From contig NZ_FQXY01000009.1 in assembly GCF_900130125.1 (NCBI RefSeq), positions 347,759 to 411,758 on the forward strand: a DNA stretch of 64,000 nt. Direction: 5' to 3'. This document shows, one piece after another, positions 43,638-52,248 of the stretch. A program made the position numbers and the translations under genes. Within the stretch, counting starts at the first letter, position 1. Every line of letters begins with the position of its first letter. The notes beneath the pieces were generated by a model that was given only the letters and a program-made list of their open reading frames with translations, did no database searches and had not been told where the DNA came from. Origin of the DNA: Bacteroides congonensis. Lineage in GTDB: Bacteria; Bacteroidota; Bacteroidia; Bacteroidales; Bacteroidaceae.

Positions 43638-44621
43638 ATGGTTTTTGCCAATATTGAATATCTGTTTTTGCTATTATTACTTATACCTTATATTGTATGG
43701 TATATTCTGAAGCAAAGAAAAAGTGAAGCTACTCTTCAAATTTCTGATGCCAGGGTATATGCGCATACACCCAAAAGTTATAAGAATTATTTGTTGCATG
43801 CTCCATTTCTACTACGTATCATAGCGTTAGTATTGGTTATTTTGGTTCTTGCACGCCCACAAACGACTAATAAGTGGCAAAACAGCGAGATAGAAGGAAT
43901 TGATATTATGCTGGCTATCGACGTTTCCACCAGTATGCTGGCTGAAGATTTGAAACCTAATAGGCTGGAAGCTGCGAAGGATGTTGCAGCAGAGTTTATT
44001 AATGGACGCCCCAATGATAATATCGGTATTACATTATTTGCCGGTGAGACTTTCACTCAATGCCCATTAACTGTAGACCATGCTGTATTACTGGATATGA
44101 TTCATAATATCAAATGTGGCCTTATCGAAGATGGTACTGCGGTAGGTATGGGGATAGCTAATGCTGTAACCCGCCTGAAAGATAGTAAAGCTAAATCGAA
44201 AGTTATCATCTTGTTGACGGATGGTACTAATAACAAAGGAGATATTTCTCCGATGACAGCTGCCGAAATAGCCAAGAGTTTTGGAATTCGTGTATACACT
44301 ATCGGTGTGGGAACAAATGGAATGGCGCCTTACCCTTATCCGGTCGGAAATACTGTGCAATATGTCAATATGCCGGTGGAAATCGACGAAAAGACATTGA
44401 CGCAGATTGCCGGAACAACAGATGGTAATTATTTCCGCGCAACTAGTAATTCGAAACTAAAAGAAGTGTATGAGGAAATTGATAAACTGGAGAAAACCAA
44501 ACTGAACGTAAAAGAGTACAGCAAACGCGATGAAGAGTATCATTGGTTTGCATTGGCTGCTTTCCTCTGCGTGCTATTGGAAGTATTGCTACGTAATTCA
44601 ATACTCAAGAAAATTCCGTAA
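43638..44621 (+). CDS. batA: Aerotolerance protein BatA (vWA membrane protein)
   Basis: 327 residues. Two N-terminal membrane helices (NIEYLFLLLLLIPYIVWYIL; HAPFLLRIIALVLVILVLARP), then a vWA domain with the MIDAS motif IDVSTSML (about 88-95) and TLFAGETFTQCP, and a final helix. In B. fragilis the bat operon supports survival in air. Paralogue of the next gene. Confidence 0.9.
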   Translation: MVFANIEYLFLLLLLIPYIVWYILKQRKSEATLQISDARVYAHTPKSYKNYLLHAPFLLRIIALVLVILVLARPQTTNKWQNSEIEGIDIMLAIDVSTSMLAEDLKPNRLEAAKDVAAEFINGRPNDNIGITLFAGETFTQCPLTVDHAVLLDMIHNIKCGLIEDGTAVGMGIANAVTRLKDSKAKSKVIILLTDGTNNKGDISPMTAAEIAKSFGIRVYTIGVGTNGMAPYPYPVGNTVQYVNMPVEIDEKTLTQIAGTTDGNYFRATSNSKLKEVYEEIDKLEKTKLNVKEYSKRDEEYHWFALAAFLCVLLEVLLRNSILKKIP

Positions 44622-44667
44622 GGTGGTTTGTCAATTGTAATTTGTCAATCATAAAATAGTAAAGAAG

Positions 44668-45696
44668 ATGTTTCGATTTGGAGAACCTACATATTTATAT
44701 TTATTGCTGCTATTACCTTTCTTAGCAGCTTTCTACTTGTATTCCAATTACAAAAGAAGGAAGAATATTCGCCGTTTTGGTGATCCTGCTTTGTTGGCTC
44801 AATTAATGCCTGACGTCTCTAAATATCGTCCGGATGTAAAATTCTGGATCTTATTTACTGCTATCGGCTTATTTTCAGTACTATTAGCACGTCCTCAATT
44901 TGGTTCTAAATTGGAAACGGTAAAGCGTAAAGGAGTGGAAGTGATTATCGCATTGGATATTTCAAACTCTATGCTTGCTCAGGATGTACAACCTAGTCGT
45001 TTGGAGAAAGCAAAAAGACTGATATCCAGATTGGTAGATGAACTTGATAATGATAAAGTCGGCATGATTGTTTTTGCCGGTGACGCATTCACCCAATTAC
45101 CGATTACCAGTGACTATATTTCCGCAAAGATGTTCTTGGAGTCTATAAATCCTTCATTAATATCCAAACAAGGTACAGCTATCGGAGAGGCAATCAATTT
45201 GGCCGCCCGTAGTTTCACTCCTCAAGAAGGAGTAGGGCGTGCCATCATTGTTATTACGGATGGTGAGAACCATGAAGGCGGCGCAGTGGAAGCAGCTAAA
45301 GCTGCAGCAGAAAAAGGTATCCAAGTGAATGTATTGGGAGTAGGTATGCCTGATGGAGCTCCTATACCGGCTGAGGGTACAAATGATTATCGTCGCGACC
45401 GGGATGGTAATGTAATTGTTACCCGCCTGAATGAAGCTATGTGTCAGGAAATTGCCAAAGAAGGAAAAGGTATATATGTACGGGTAGACAACTCTAATTC
45501 GGCACAGAAAGCTATTAATCAAGAAGTGAACAAAATGGCAAAATCTGATGTAGAGTCTAAAGTATACACAGAGTTCAACGAACAATTCCAGGCAATTGCA
45601 TGGATTATTCTACTATTGCTATTGGCAGAAATATTAATTTTGGATCGCAAAAATCCTTTATTTAAGAACATTCATCTGTTTTCTAATAAGAAATAG
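44668..45696 (+). CDS. batB: Aerotolerance protein BatB (vWA membrane protein)
   Basis: 342 residues, with the same layout as BatA: N-terminal helices, vWA domain with MIDAS motif LDISNSML and IVFAGDAFTQLPIT, and a C-terminal helix (FQAIAWIILLLLLAEILIL). Two bases separate it from batC. BatA and BatB probably form a hetero-complex in the inner membrane. Confidence 0.9.
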   Translation: MFRFGEPTYLYLLLLLPFLAAFYLYSNYKRRKNIRRFGDPALLAQLMPDVSKYRPDVKFWILFTAIGLFSVLLARPQFGSKLETVKRKGVEVIIALDISNSMLAQDVQPSRLEKAKRLISRLVDELDNDKVGMIVFAGDAFTQLPITSDYISAKMFLESINPSLISKQGTAIGEAINLAARSFTPQEGVGRAIIVITDGENHEGGAVEAAKAAAEKGIQVNVLGVGMPDGAPIPAEGTNDYRRDRDGNVIVTRLNEAMCQEIAKEGKGIYVRVDNSNSAQKAINQEVNKMAKSDVESKVYTEFNEQFQAIAWIILLLLLAEILILDRKNPLFKNIHLFSNKK

Positions 45697-45698
45697 TT

Positions 45699-46427
45699 AT
45701 GCGCATGTTAAAAAGTAAATATATTCTATTCGTTGTGCTTCTGCTATCGGCTGCTGCTGTTTCAGCGCAGAAAGCAGAACGTGACTATATCCGTAAAGGA
45801 AACCGCCTGTTTAATGATAGTGTATTTGTGGATGCAGAAGTAAACTACCGGAAAGCTCTGGAAGTAAATCCTAAATCTTCAGTATCCATGTACAATTTGG
45901 GTAATACGCTTTCACAACAGCAAAAGTTTCAGGATGCTATGGAGCAATATGTGGCTGCTGGCAATATAGAAAAAGACAAAATGAAACTGGCGCACATTTA
46001 CCATAACATGGGAGTACTTTTCCAGGCTGGCAAGGATTATGCAAAAGCTGTGGATGCCTACAAGATGTCATTGCGCAATAATCCTACAGATGATGAAACG
46101 CGATATAATCTGGCTCTTGCCCAAAAAATGTTGAAAGATCAACAACAGAACCAGCAGAATCAAGACCAGAATCAGGATCAAAACAAAGATCAACAAAAGC
46201 AAGATCAAAAACAAGACCAAAATAAAGATCAGCAAAACGACCAGAAGCAAGATGAAAAGAAAGATCAGCAACAACCGCCTAAATCTGAAAAACAAAATAA
46301 TCAGATGTCGAAGGAGAACGCTGAACAATTGCTGAATTCTGTGATGCAGGATGAAAAAGACGTGCAGGATAAAGTAAAGAAACAACAGAAAGTATTGCAG
46401 GGTGGTCGTTTAGAAAAAGATTGGTAA
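45699..46427 (+). CDS. batC: Aerotolerance protein BatC (TPR protein)
   Basis: A signal peptide (RMLKSKYILFVVLLLSAAAVSAQ) precedes three to four TPRs (SMYNLGNTLSQQQKFQDAMEQYVAA; AHIYHNMGVLFQAGKDYAKAVDAYKMSLRNNP). A long Gln/Lys/Asp low-complexity tail (about 145-200, repeated QDQ and KDQ) and a short helical end follow. Periplasmic. Part of the bat operon. Confidence 0.9.
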   Translation: MRMLKSKYILFVVLLLSAAAVSAQKAERDYIRKGNRLFNDSVFVDAEVNYRKALEVNPKSSVSMYNLGNTLSQQQKFQDAMEQYVAAGNIEKDKMKLAHIYHNMGVLFQAGKDYAKAVDAYKMSLRNNPTDDETRYNLALAQKMLKDQQQNQQNQDQNQDQNKDQQKQDQKQDQNKDQQNDQKQDEKKDQQQPPKSEKQNNQMSKENAEQLLNSVMQDEKDVQDKVKKQQKVLQGGRLEKDW

Positions 46428-46458
46428 TATAAAGTTGACGATATAAATTTCATAAGCA

Positions 46459-48294
46459 ATGAAAAAACTGATTATTATATTGATGGCATTGATAGCATAT
46501 GGCACTCAAGCATTGGCTGACAAAGTGTCTTTTACTGCTTCTGCTCCTGACGTAGTGGTAGTAGGCGATCAATTCAGGCTGTCTTACACTGTAACTACAC
46601 AGAAAATTAAAGATTTTCAGGCTCCCTCAATTAAGGGATTCGATGTATTGATGGGACCGAGCCGTTCACAGCAAAGTAGTACCCAAATTATAAATGGTAA
46701 TGTTACATCTACCAGTAGTATTACATTTACATATATATTAATGGCTAATACTGCCGGTGAATACACGATTAGTGGTGCTTCGATTGTAGCCGATGGTAAT
46801 CAAATGGTATCGAACTCGGTAAAAATTAAAGTACTGCCACAAGATCAAAGCAGTAATGGAGGTCAAAACGGTAGCAGTAATAACAACTCTTCCATACATT
46901 CTTCGTCCGGTACGACTGTATCTAATCAGGACTTATTTATCACTGCAACTGCCAGCAAAACCAATGTATTCGAACAGGAAGCATTTGTTCTGACATATAA
47001 GATCTATACCAGAGAGTCAAATTTGCAGTTAAATAATGCCAAGCTCCCTGATTTTAAAGGTTTCCATTCACAGGAAATCGAAATGACAACAAATGCTAAA
47101 TGGACTCCTGAACATTATCAGGGACGTAATTACTATACAACAGTTTATCGTCAGTTTGTACTCTTTCCACAACAATCAGGCAAACTATATATAGATCCGG
47201 CTCAATTTCAGATGACAGTAGGAAAACCTGTACAATCAGCCGATCCTTTCGATGCATTTTTTAATGGTGGAAGTAGTGTGGTGGAAATAAAGAAAAATAT
47301 CGCCACTCCTAAGATAGCAATAAATGTCAATCCACTTCCAGCCGGTAAGCCGTCAGACTTCTCTGGTGGTGTAGGAGAGTTTACCATTTCTTCATCTATT
47401 AATAGCAAAGAGTTGAAAACCAATGATGCTATTACTATCAAACTGGTTATTTCCGGCACAGGAAACTTGAAGTTGATTTCTAATCCGGAAATAAAATTCC
47501 CGGATGATTTCGAAGTATATGACCCCAAAGTAGACAATCAGGTTAGATTGACCCGTGAAGGACTTACTGGTAATAAAGTAATTGAGTATCTGGCAATTCC
47601 CAGACATGCCGGGACTTATAAGATTCCGGGAGTATCTTTCAGTTATTTCGATATTCGTTCCAAATCATATAAAACTCTGAAAACGGAAGAGTATGTAGTG
47701 AATATTGAGAAGGGTGCAGGAAATGCAGATCAAGTGATTGCAAACTTTACTAATAAAGAAGACTTGAAAGTATTAGGAGAAGATATACGTTATATCAAGC
47801 AAAACGAGGTAACGCTTCAACCTAAAGGTAGTTTCTTCTACGGTTCAATGACCTATTGGTTATTCTATATTATTCCGGCTCTTGCCTTTATTATCTTCTT
47901 TATTATTTATCGTAAACAAGCAGCAGAGAATGCCAATGTTGCCAAGGTGCGGACAAAGAAAGCTAATAAAGTCGCTACAAAACGTATGAAATTAGCAGGT
48001 AAGCTACTTTCTGAAAACAAGAAGGATGCTTTTTATGATGAGGTTCTGAAAGCATTATGGGGATATATTAGTGATAAGTTAAATATTCCGGTATCCCGTT
48101 TATCCAAAGATAATATCGAAGAAAAACTGAGAAACCATGGAGTGAATGAGGAACTAATTAAAGGATTCCTGAATACACTGAATGACTGTGAATTTGCCCG
48201 TTTCGCTCCAGGAGATGAAAATCAGGCTATGGATAAAGTTTATTCATCTTCAATAGAAGTAATAAGCAAAATGGAGAATTCAATAAAACATTAA
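46459..48294 (+). CDS. batD: Aerotolerance protein BatD
   Basis: 611 residues. Signal peptide (KKLIIILMALIAYGTQALA), several beta-sandwich domains of the BatD type (FTASAPDVVVVGDQFRLSYTV; TNVFEQEAFVLTYKIYT; FTISSSINSKELKTNDAITIKLVISGTGNLKLI), a late membrane helix (GSMTYWLFYIIPALAFIIFFIIY, about 470-492) and a cytoplasmic helical domain ending the protein. Confidence 0.92.
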   Translation: MKKLIIILMALIAYGTQALADKVSFTASAPDVVVVGDQFRLSYTVTTQKIKDFQAPSIKGFDVLMGPSRSQQSSTQIINGNVTSTSSITFTYILMANTAGEYTISGASIVADGNQMVSNSVKIKVLPQDQSSNGGQNGSSNNNSSIHSSSGTTVSNQDLFITATASKTNVFEQEAFVLTYKIYTRESNLQLNNAKLPDFKGFHSQEIEMTTNAKWTPEHYQGRNYYTTVYRQFVLFPQQSGKLYIDPAQFQMTVGKPVQSADPFDAFFNGGSSVVEIKKNIATPKIAINVNPLPAGKPSDFSGGVGEFTISSSINSKELKTNDAITIKLVISGTGNLKLISNPEIKFPDDFEVYDPKVDNQVRLTREGLTGNKVIEYLAIPRHAGTYKIPGVSFSYFDIRSKSYKTLKTEEYVVNIEKGAGNADQVIANFTNKEDLKVLGEDIRYIKQNEVTLQPKGSFFYGSMTYWLFYIIPALAFIIFFIIYRKQAAENANVAKVRTKKANKVATKRMKLAGKLLSENKKDAFYDEVLKALWGYISDKLNIPVSRLSKDNIEEKLRNHGVNEELIKGFLNTLNDCEFARFAPGDENQAMDKVYSSSIEVISKMENSIKH

Positions 48295-48312
48295 CCAAGA
48301 AGAGATTGTGTT

Positions 48313-49140
48313 ATGAAAAAAATATTATTTTTTATATTAATATTAATGTCGGTGACTTGTTTTGGACAGAATTCACAAAACATTGATTCTATACAAGTTA
48401 ACGATTCTATCCATGCGGGTTCTACTATATTCTCTAATGATACACCCGGTGATATTACAAAAGCTGAAGGGGACTCCGCATACATAAAGGAAGATTATGC
48501 CACAGCTATTCAAGTATACGAAACGCTGTTAAAGAATGGAGAAGCTGCTGACGTTTATTATAACCTGGGAAATAGTTATTATAAAATAGGAGAAATAGCA
48601 AAAGCAGTCCTCAACTATGAACGTGCTTTACTATTACAACCCGGTAATAATGACATTCGTGCTAATCTTGAAGTAGCACGTGCCAAAACAATAGATAAAG
48701 TAGAACCAGTTCCCGAAGTATTCTTTGTCTCATGGACTAAGTCTTTGATAAATAGTATGAGTGTAGATGCATGGGCAACATGGGGAATCATCTCTTTTAT
48801 TTTATTCATTGTTGCACTCTATTTCTTCATATTCTCTAAACAGATTATGTGGAAGAAAGCCGGTTTTATATCAGGAATCATCTTTTTGATTATTACTATA
48901 TGTACTAATCTTTTTGCTTCAGAGCAAAAAGAACATTTAGTAAACCGGAATGAAGCAATTGTTATGAATCCAAGTGTCACAGTTCGAAGTACTCCCAGTG
49001 AAAGTGGCACTAGCTTATTTATTCTCCATGAAGGAAGAAAGGTAAGCATCAAGGACAATTCGATGAAAGAATGGAAAGAAATTCGCTTGGAGGACGGAAA
49101 AGTAGGCTGGGTGCCGGCTTCCGCTATTGAGGTGATATAG
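48313..49140 (+). CDS. batE: Aerotolerance protein BatE
   Basis: Signal peptide (KKILFFILILMSVTCFGQ), TPRs (DSAYIKEDYATAIQVYETLLKNGEAADVYYNLGNSYYKIGEIAKAVLNYERALLLQP), two membrane helices (ATWGIISFILFIVALYFFIFS; AGFISGIIFLIITICTNLF) and a C-terminal SH3-like domain (NPSVTVRSTPSESGTSLFILHEGRKV...GKVGWVPASAIEVI). Last gene of the bat operon. Confidence 0.9.
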   Translation: MKKILFFILILMSVTCFGQNSQNIDSIQVNDSIHAGSTIFSNDTPGDITKAEGDSAYIKEDYATAIQVYETLLKNGEAADVYYNLGNSYYKIGEIAKAVLNYERALLLQPGNNDIRANLEVARAKTIDKVEPVPEVFFVSWTKSLINSMSVDAWATWGIISFILFIVALYFFIFSKQIMWKKAGFISGIIFLIITICTNLFASEQKEHLVNRNEAIVMNPSVTVRSTPSESGTSLFILHEGRKVSIKDNSMKEWKEIRLEDGKVGWVPASAIEVI

Positions 49141-49266
49141 AGCTAAATAAAAGATTTAATAAATTCAGAAAAAAGATAAGCAAATAATTTGTTTTATCTT
49201 TTTTTTTGCTTAAGTTTATAGCGTGATAAAAAAATCACATAGTATTAACCATTAAATTTACGAGAC

Positions 49267-49557
49267 ATGAGAACAATAACATTTAATGAACTTCGTAAGA
49301 TTAAAGATTCATTGCCTAGCGGTAGCATGCATAGAATAGCAGACGAACTTGGTTTGCACGTAGATACTGTGCGAAACTTCTTTGGCGGCCACAATTTCAA
49401 GGAAGGAAAAAGCGTCGGAATACATCTTGAGCCCGGTCCGGATGGTGGGCTTGTAATGCTGGATGATACGACAGTTCTTGATCGGGCTTTAAAGATATTG
49501 GATGAATTGAATATGAGAATGCAAAAAGAACAGGCTACCGAATCTGTGCAAGTTTAA
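49267..49557 (+). CDS. Small HTH DNA-binding protein, 96 aa
   Basis: The N-terminal half (FNELRKIKDSLPSGSMHRIADELGLHVDTVRNFFGG) reads as a helix-turn-helix (IADELGLHVDTVRNFF). The rest is short and acidic. Such proteins are conserved in Bacteroidetes next to or behind the bat operon and may be regulators. It has its own leader and terminator. No defined target. Confidence 0.72.
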   Translation: MRTITFNELRKIKDSLPSGSMHRIADELGLHVDTVRNFFGGHNFKEGKSVGIHLEPGPDGGLVMLDDTTVLDRALKILDELNMRMQKEQATESVQV

Positions 49558-49573
49558 AATATAACAAACTCTG

Positions 49574-49607
49574 AATCCCAATTGAGCAAACAATTGGGAT
49601 TTCTTAT
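49574..49607 (+). terminator. Hairpin terminator
   Basis: AATCCCAATTG (49574-49584) pairs with CAATTGGGATT (49591-49601), followed by TCTTATTT. Confidence 0.85.
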
Positions 49608-49634
49608 TTGTTCACCCTTCAAAAATGTACATTT

Positions 49635-50756
49635 ATGGAAGACAAATTAGTAACCCTAGCCATTCTGACGTATACCAAAGCTCAGATATTAAAGAATGTC
49701 CTTGAAAATGAAGGTATTGAAACATACATTCATAACGTAAACCAAATACAACCGGTTGTTTCTTCGGGTGTTCGCTTACGAATTAAGGAAAGTGATTTAC
49801 CACGTGCACTAAAAATAACAGAAAGTTCGACCTGGCTATCCGAAAGTATAGTGGGAGAGAAGGAGCCTAAGGTTGAAAACAAATCGAATAAGATTTTAAT
49901 CCCTGTTGACTTCTCTAATTACTCGATGAAAGCGTGTGAATTTGCTTTTAATTTGGCGAAAACAGAAAATGCAGAAGTCATCTTATTACATGTTTATTTT
50001 ACGCCTATATATGCATCATCATTGCCATATGGGGATGTTTTCAATTATCAGGTTGGAGATGAAGAAACTGTGAAAACTATTATTCACAAGGTACATTCAG
50101 ATCTCAATGCTTTATCTACAAAAATAAAAGAAAAAATTGCCTCAGGAGAATTTCCTGATATCAAATATAGTTGTATTCTTCGGGAAGGTATTCCTGAAGA
50201 AGAAATACTTAGATATGCCAAAGAGCAACGTCCCATTGTGATTATCATGGGAACTCGGGGCAAGAATCAAAAAGATATTGATTTGATTGGCAGTGTAACC
50301 GCTGAAGTTATTGAGAGAAGTCGTACTGCAGTGTTGGCCATTCCTGAAAATACACCATTCAAACAATTCAGTGAAGTCAAACATATTGCTTTCATAACTA
50401 ATTTCGACCAAAGAGATTTAATTGCATTTGAAGCATTCTTCAATACTTGGAAATCATTCCATTTCTCAGTATCTTTGATACATCTTACCGAATCCAAAGA
50501 TACCTGGAATGAAATAAAACTTGCAGGAATAAAAGAATATTTCCATAAACAATATCCGGGGCTTGAAATTCATTATGATGTTGTAATGAGTGATAATTTA
50601 TTAAAAGGACTTGATCAATATATCAAAGAGAATCAAATAGATATAATCACACTAACTTCATATAAAAGAAATATATTCGCGCGTTTATTTAATCCAAGTA
50701 TTGCCAGAAAGATGATATTTCACTCTGATACACCGTTACTAGTTATTAATGGATGA
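49635..50756 (+). CDS. DUF2007-UspA fusion (tandem universal stress domains), 373 aa
   Basis: The N-terminal ~65 residues (DKLVTLAILTYTKAQILKNVLENEGIETYIHNVNQIQPVVSSGVRLRIKESDLPRALKI) are a DUF2007-type signal-transducing domain. Two UspA-like folds follow. The first starts at NKILIPVDFSNYSMKACEFAFNLAKTENAEVILLHVY and has the ATP-binding GTRGKNQKDIDLIGSVTAEVI. The second (VKHIAFITNFDQRDLIAFEAFFNTW) is degenerate, ending DTPLLVING. ATG 49635 is used rather than TTG 49608. Confidence 0.88.
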   Translation: MEDKLVTLAILTYTKAQILKNVLENEGIETYIHNVNQIQPVVSSGVRLRIKESDLPRALKITESSTWLSESIVGEKEPKVENKSNKILIPVDFSNYSMKACEFAFNLAKTENAEVILLHVYFTPIYASSLPYGDVFNYQVGDEETVKTIIHKVHSDLNALSTKIKEKIASGEFPDIKYSCILREGIPEEEILRYAKEQRPIVIIMGTRGKNQKDIDLIGSVTAEVIERSRTAVLAIPENTPFKQFSEVKHIAFITNFDQRDLIAFEAFFNTWKSFHFSVSLIHLTESKDTWNEIKLAGIKEYFHKQYPGLEIHYDVVMSDNLLKGLDQYIKENQIDIITLTSYKRNIFARLFNPSIARKMIFHSDTPLLVING

Positions 50757-50815
50757 TCAAAACGGATATAAAAAGAGATTCACGATGAGGGAATAATCAA
50801 TATTATGTTTAATAG

Positions 50816-50855
50816 AAAAGGAGCAAATTCATACTTTGCTCCTTTTCTGTTTTTG
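50816..50855 (+). terminator. Terminator after the UspA gene
   Basis: AAAAGGAGCAAA (50816-50827) pairs with TTTGCTCCTTTT (50835-50846), followed by CTGTTTTTG. Confidence 0.88.
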
Positions 50856-50930
50856 TGTCATCCAAAAATTATTATCCATCAATTGTTGGAAAGCCGAAAC
50901 TACAAAACGATCCTTCTCAAAAAATGAAAT

Positions 50931-50965
50931 AAAAAAAGAAGGTTACTATTTTACAAGTAACCTTC
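50931..50965 (-). terminator. Terminator of the leftward TPR gene
   Basis: On the minus strand GAAGGTTACT pairs with AGTAACCTTC (50938-50947/50956-50965), followed by a T-run (A-run at 50931-50937 on the plus strand). Confidence 0.85.
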
Positions 50966-51001
50966 TTTATCTTTTTTATTCAGATTTATTCAGAAAGATG
51001 A

Positions 51002-52216
51002 TTATTTCATCAACTTATCAATTTCTTCAAATTCAGGCCCCATATTCAAGTTATAATAAACTCGGTAAAGACCTTGCAACCACAAATCTTGTTGATCAGG
51101 TTTCAAAGCTCTGGCTTTTTCATAGAAGGGTTTAGCTTCTTCATAGAATTTTTTCACTACAGCCTGTGCTTCAGCATACTTAGGATCATTAATATCTGTT
51201 GTAGCTTTGTCAGCATAATCCTGTGCCTTCATCAAATATACCAAACCAACGTTAGAGTATGCTTCTGCATATTCCGGATCAGCAGCAATAGCCTTCTTAT
51301 AGTATTCGATTGCATTATCATACTCCTTCATGTTATGATACAGATATGCTTTTACATACAAATACAGTTTGTTGTTAGGATCATTAGACAACATTCTATC
51401 AGCAAATTCCATTGCTTTAGAAGCTTGATTAGAACTATTATAATAATCAACTAAGTTTGCAAAGAAATAGTCATTTCCCGGGAATTTTAGGATACCTTCT
51501 TCCAAAGCCTTGATCCATGCTGCAGTATCACCTTTAGCTTTATAAGCATCAGCCATCAACTGCATTGCAAATTTACCACCGTCTTTATCAGCCAAAGCCG
51601 CAGGTGCATATTTGATGATTGCGTCTTTATCACCTACTCTATCAGCAGCCAATGTTGCATAATAAGCAATTTGTGGAAGCAGAGTATCAGTTTTAGCAAT
51701 TTCTTTGTCAGCTAACATCGGATAAGAAGCTGATTCTACGTATGTTGCGAAGAATTTCAGAGCTTCTTTATTCTTATCCAAATTGAAATACTGGATACCA
51801 CCATTAATCAAGTTTGGACGTTCAGCCAACATGCTGGAAGCATTTGCCTTGCGATATTTGTTTTTAATTTTACCTTTTTCATTAGGAACTTGTGCCAAAT
51901 CATCGCATTTTGTATAGTACTCATACATTTTCAAAATACTATTGTATACTTTCAATGTATCATACGGTTTTTTCAAAAAAGCATTTTTCATTTGCTCTTC
52001 GTTGATACGTCTCTGAATAAATCCAGCAACGTCCCATGTGTCAGCAAGATCCTTTGTTTCAGGATTCTTCATAGCTTCTTTAATGAGCTGTTCAGCCTGC
52101 TTAAAATTAGGTTTTACATCATTGGCAATACTCTTTGCTTCTTTCACATTCTTCATCTGAGCGAATGAGAAGCTAACAGCCATCAATAAAACCATCGAAA
52201 ATAATACTCTTTTCAT
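51002..52216 (-). CDS. Secreted TPR protein, 404 aa
   Basis: Signal peptide (KRVLFSMVLLMAVSFSFAQ) followed by a helical TPR array. Recognisable units are YVKAYLYHNMKEYDNAIEYYKKAIAADPEYAEAYSNVGLVY and AKPFYEKARALKPDQQDLWLQGLYRVYYNLN. A periplasmic or outer-membrane scaffold. It starts 32 bases downstream of gyrA on the same strand and may be co-transcribed with it. Confidence 0.87.
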   Translation of the reverse strand: MKRVLFSMVLLMAVSFSFAQMKNVKEAKSIANDVKPNFKQAEQLIKEAMKNPETKDLADTWDVAGFIQRRINEEQMKNAFLKKPYDTLKVYNSILKMYEYYTKCDDLAQVPNEKGKIKNKYRKANASSMLAERPNLINGGIQYFNLDKNKEALKFFATYVESASYPMLADKEIAKTDTLLPQIAYYATLAADRVGDKDAIIKYAPAALADKDGGKFAMQLMADAYKAKGDTAAWIKALEEGILKFPGNDYFFANLVDYYNSSNQASKAMEFADRMLSNDPNNKLYLYVKAYLYHNMKEYDNAIEYYKKAIAADPEYAEAYSNVGLVYLMKAQDYADKATTDINDPKYAEAQAVVKKFYEEAKPFYEKARALKPDQQDLWLQGLYRVYYNLNMGPEFEEIDKLMK

Positions 52217-52248
52217 GATTGTTGTTTGATTAATTATTAATATTATGT

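Noticed and set aside
46139..46300. Tandem repeat-like CAA/GAT-rich sequence
   Set aside because: It is the in-frame Gln/Asp/Lys low-complexity tail of BatC, not an intergenic repeat.
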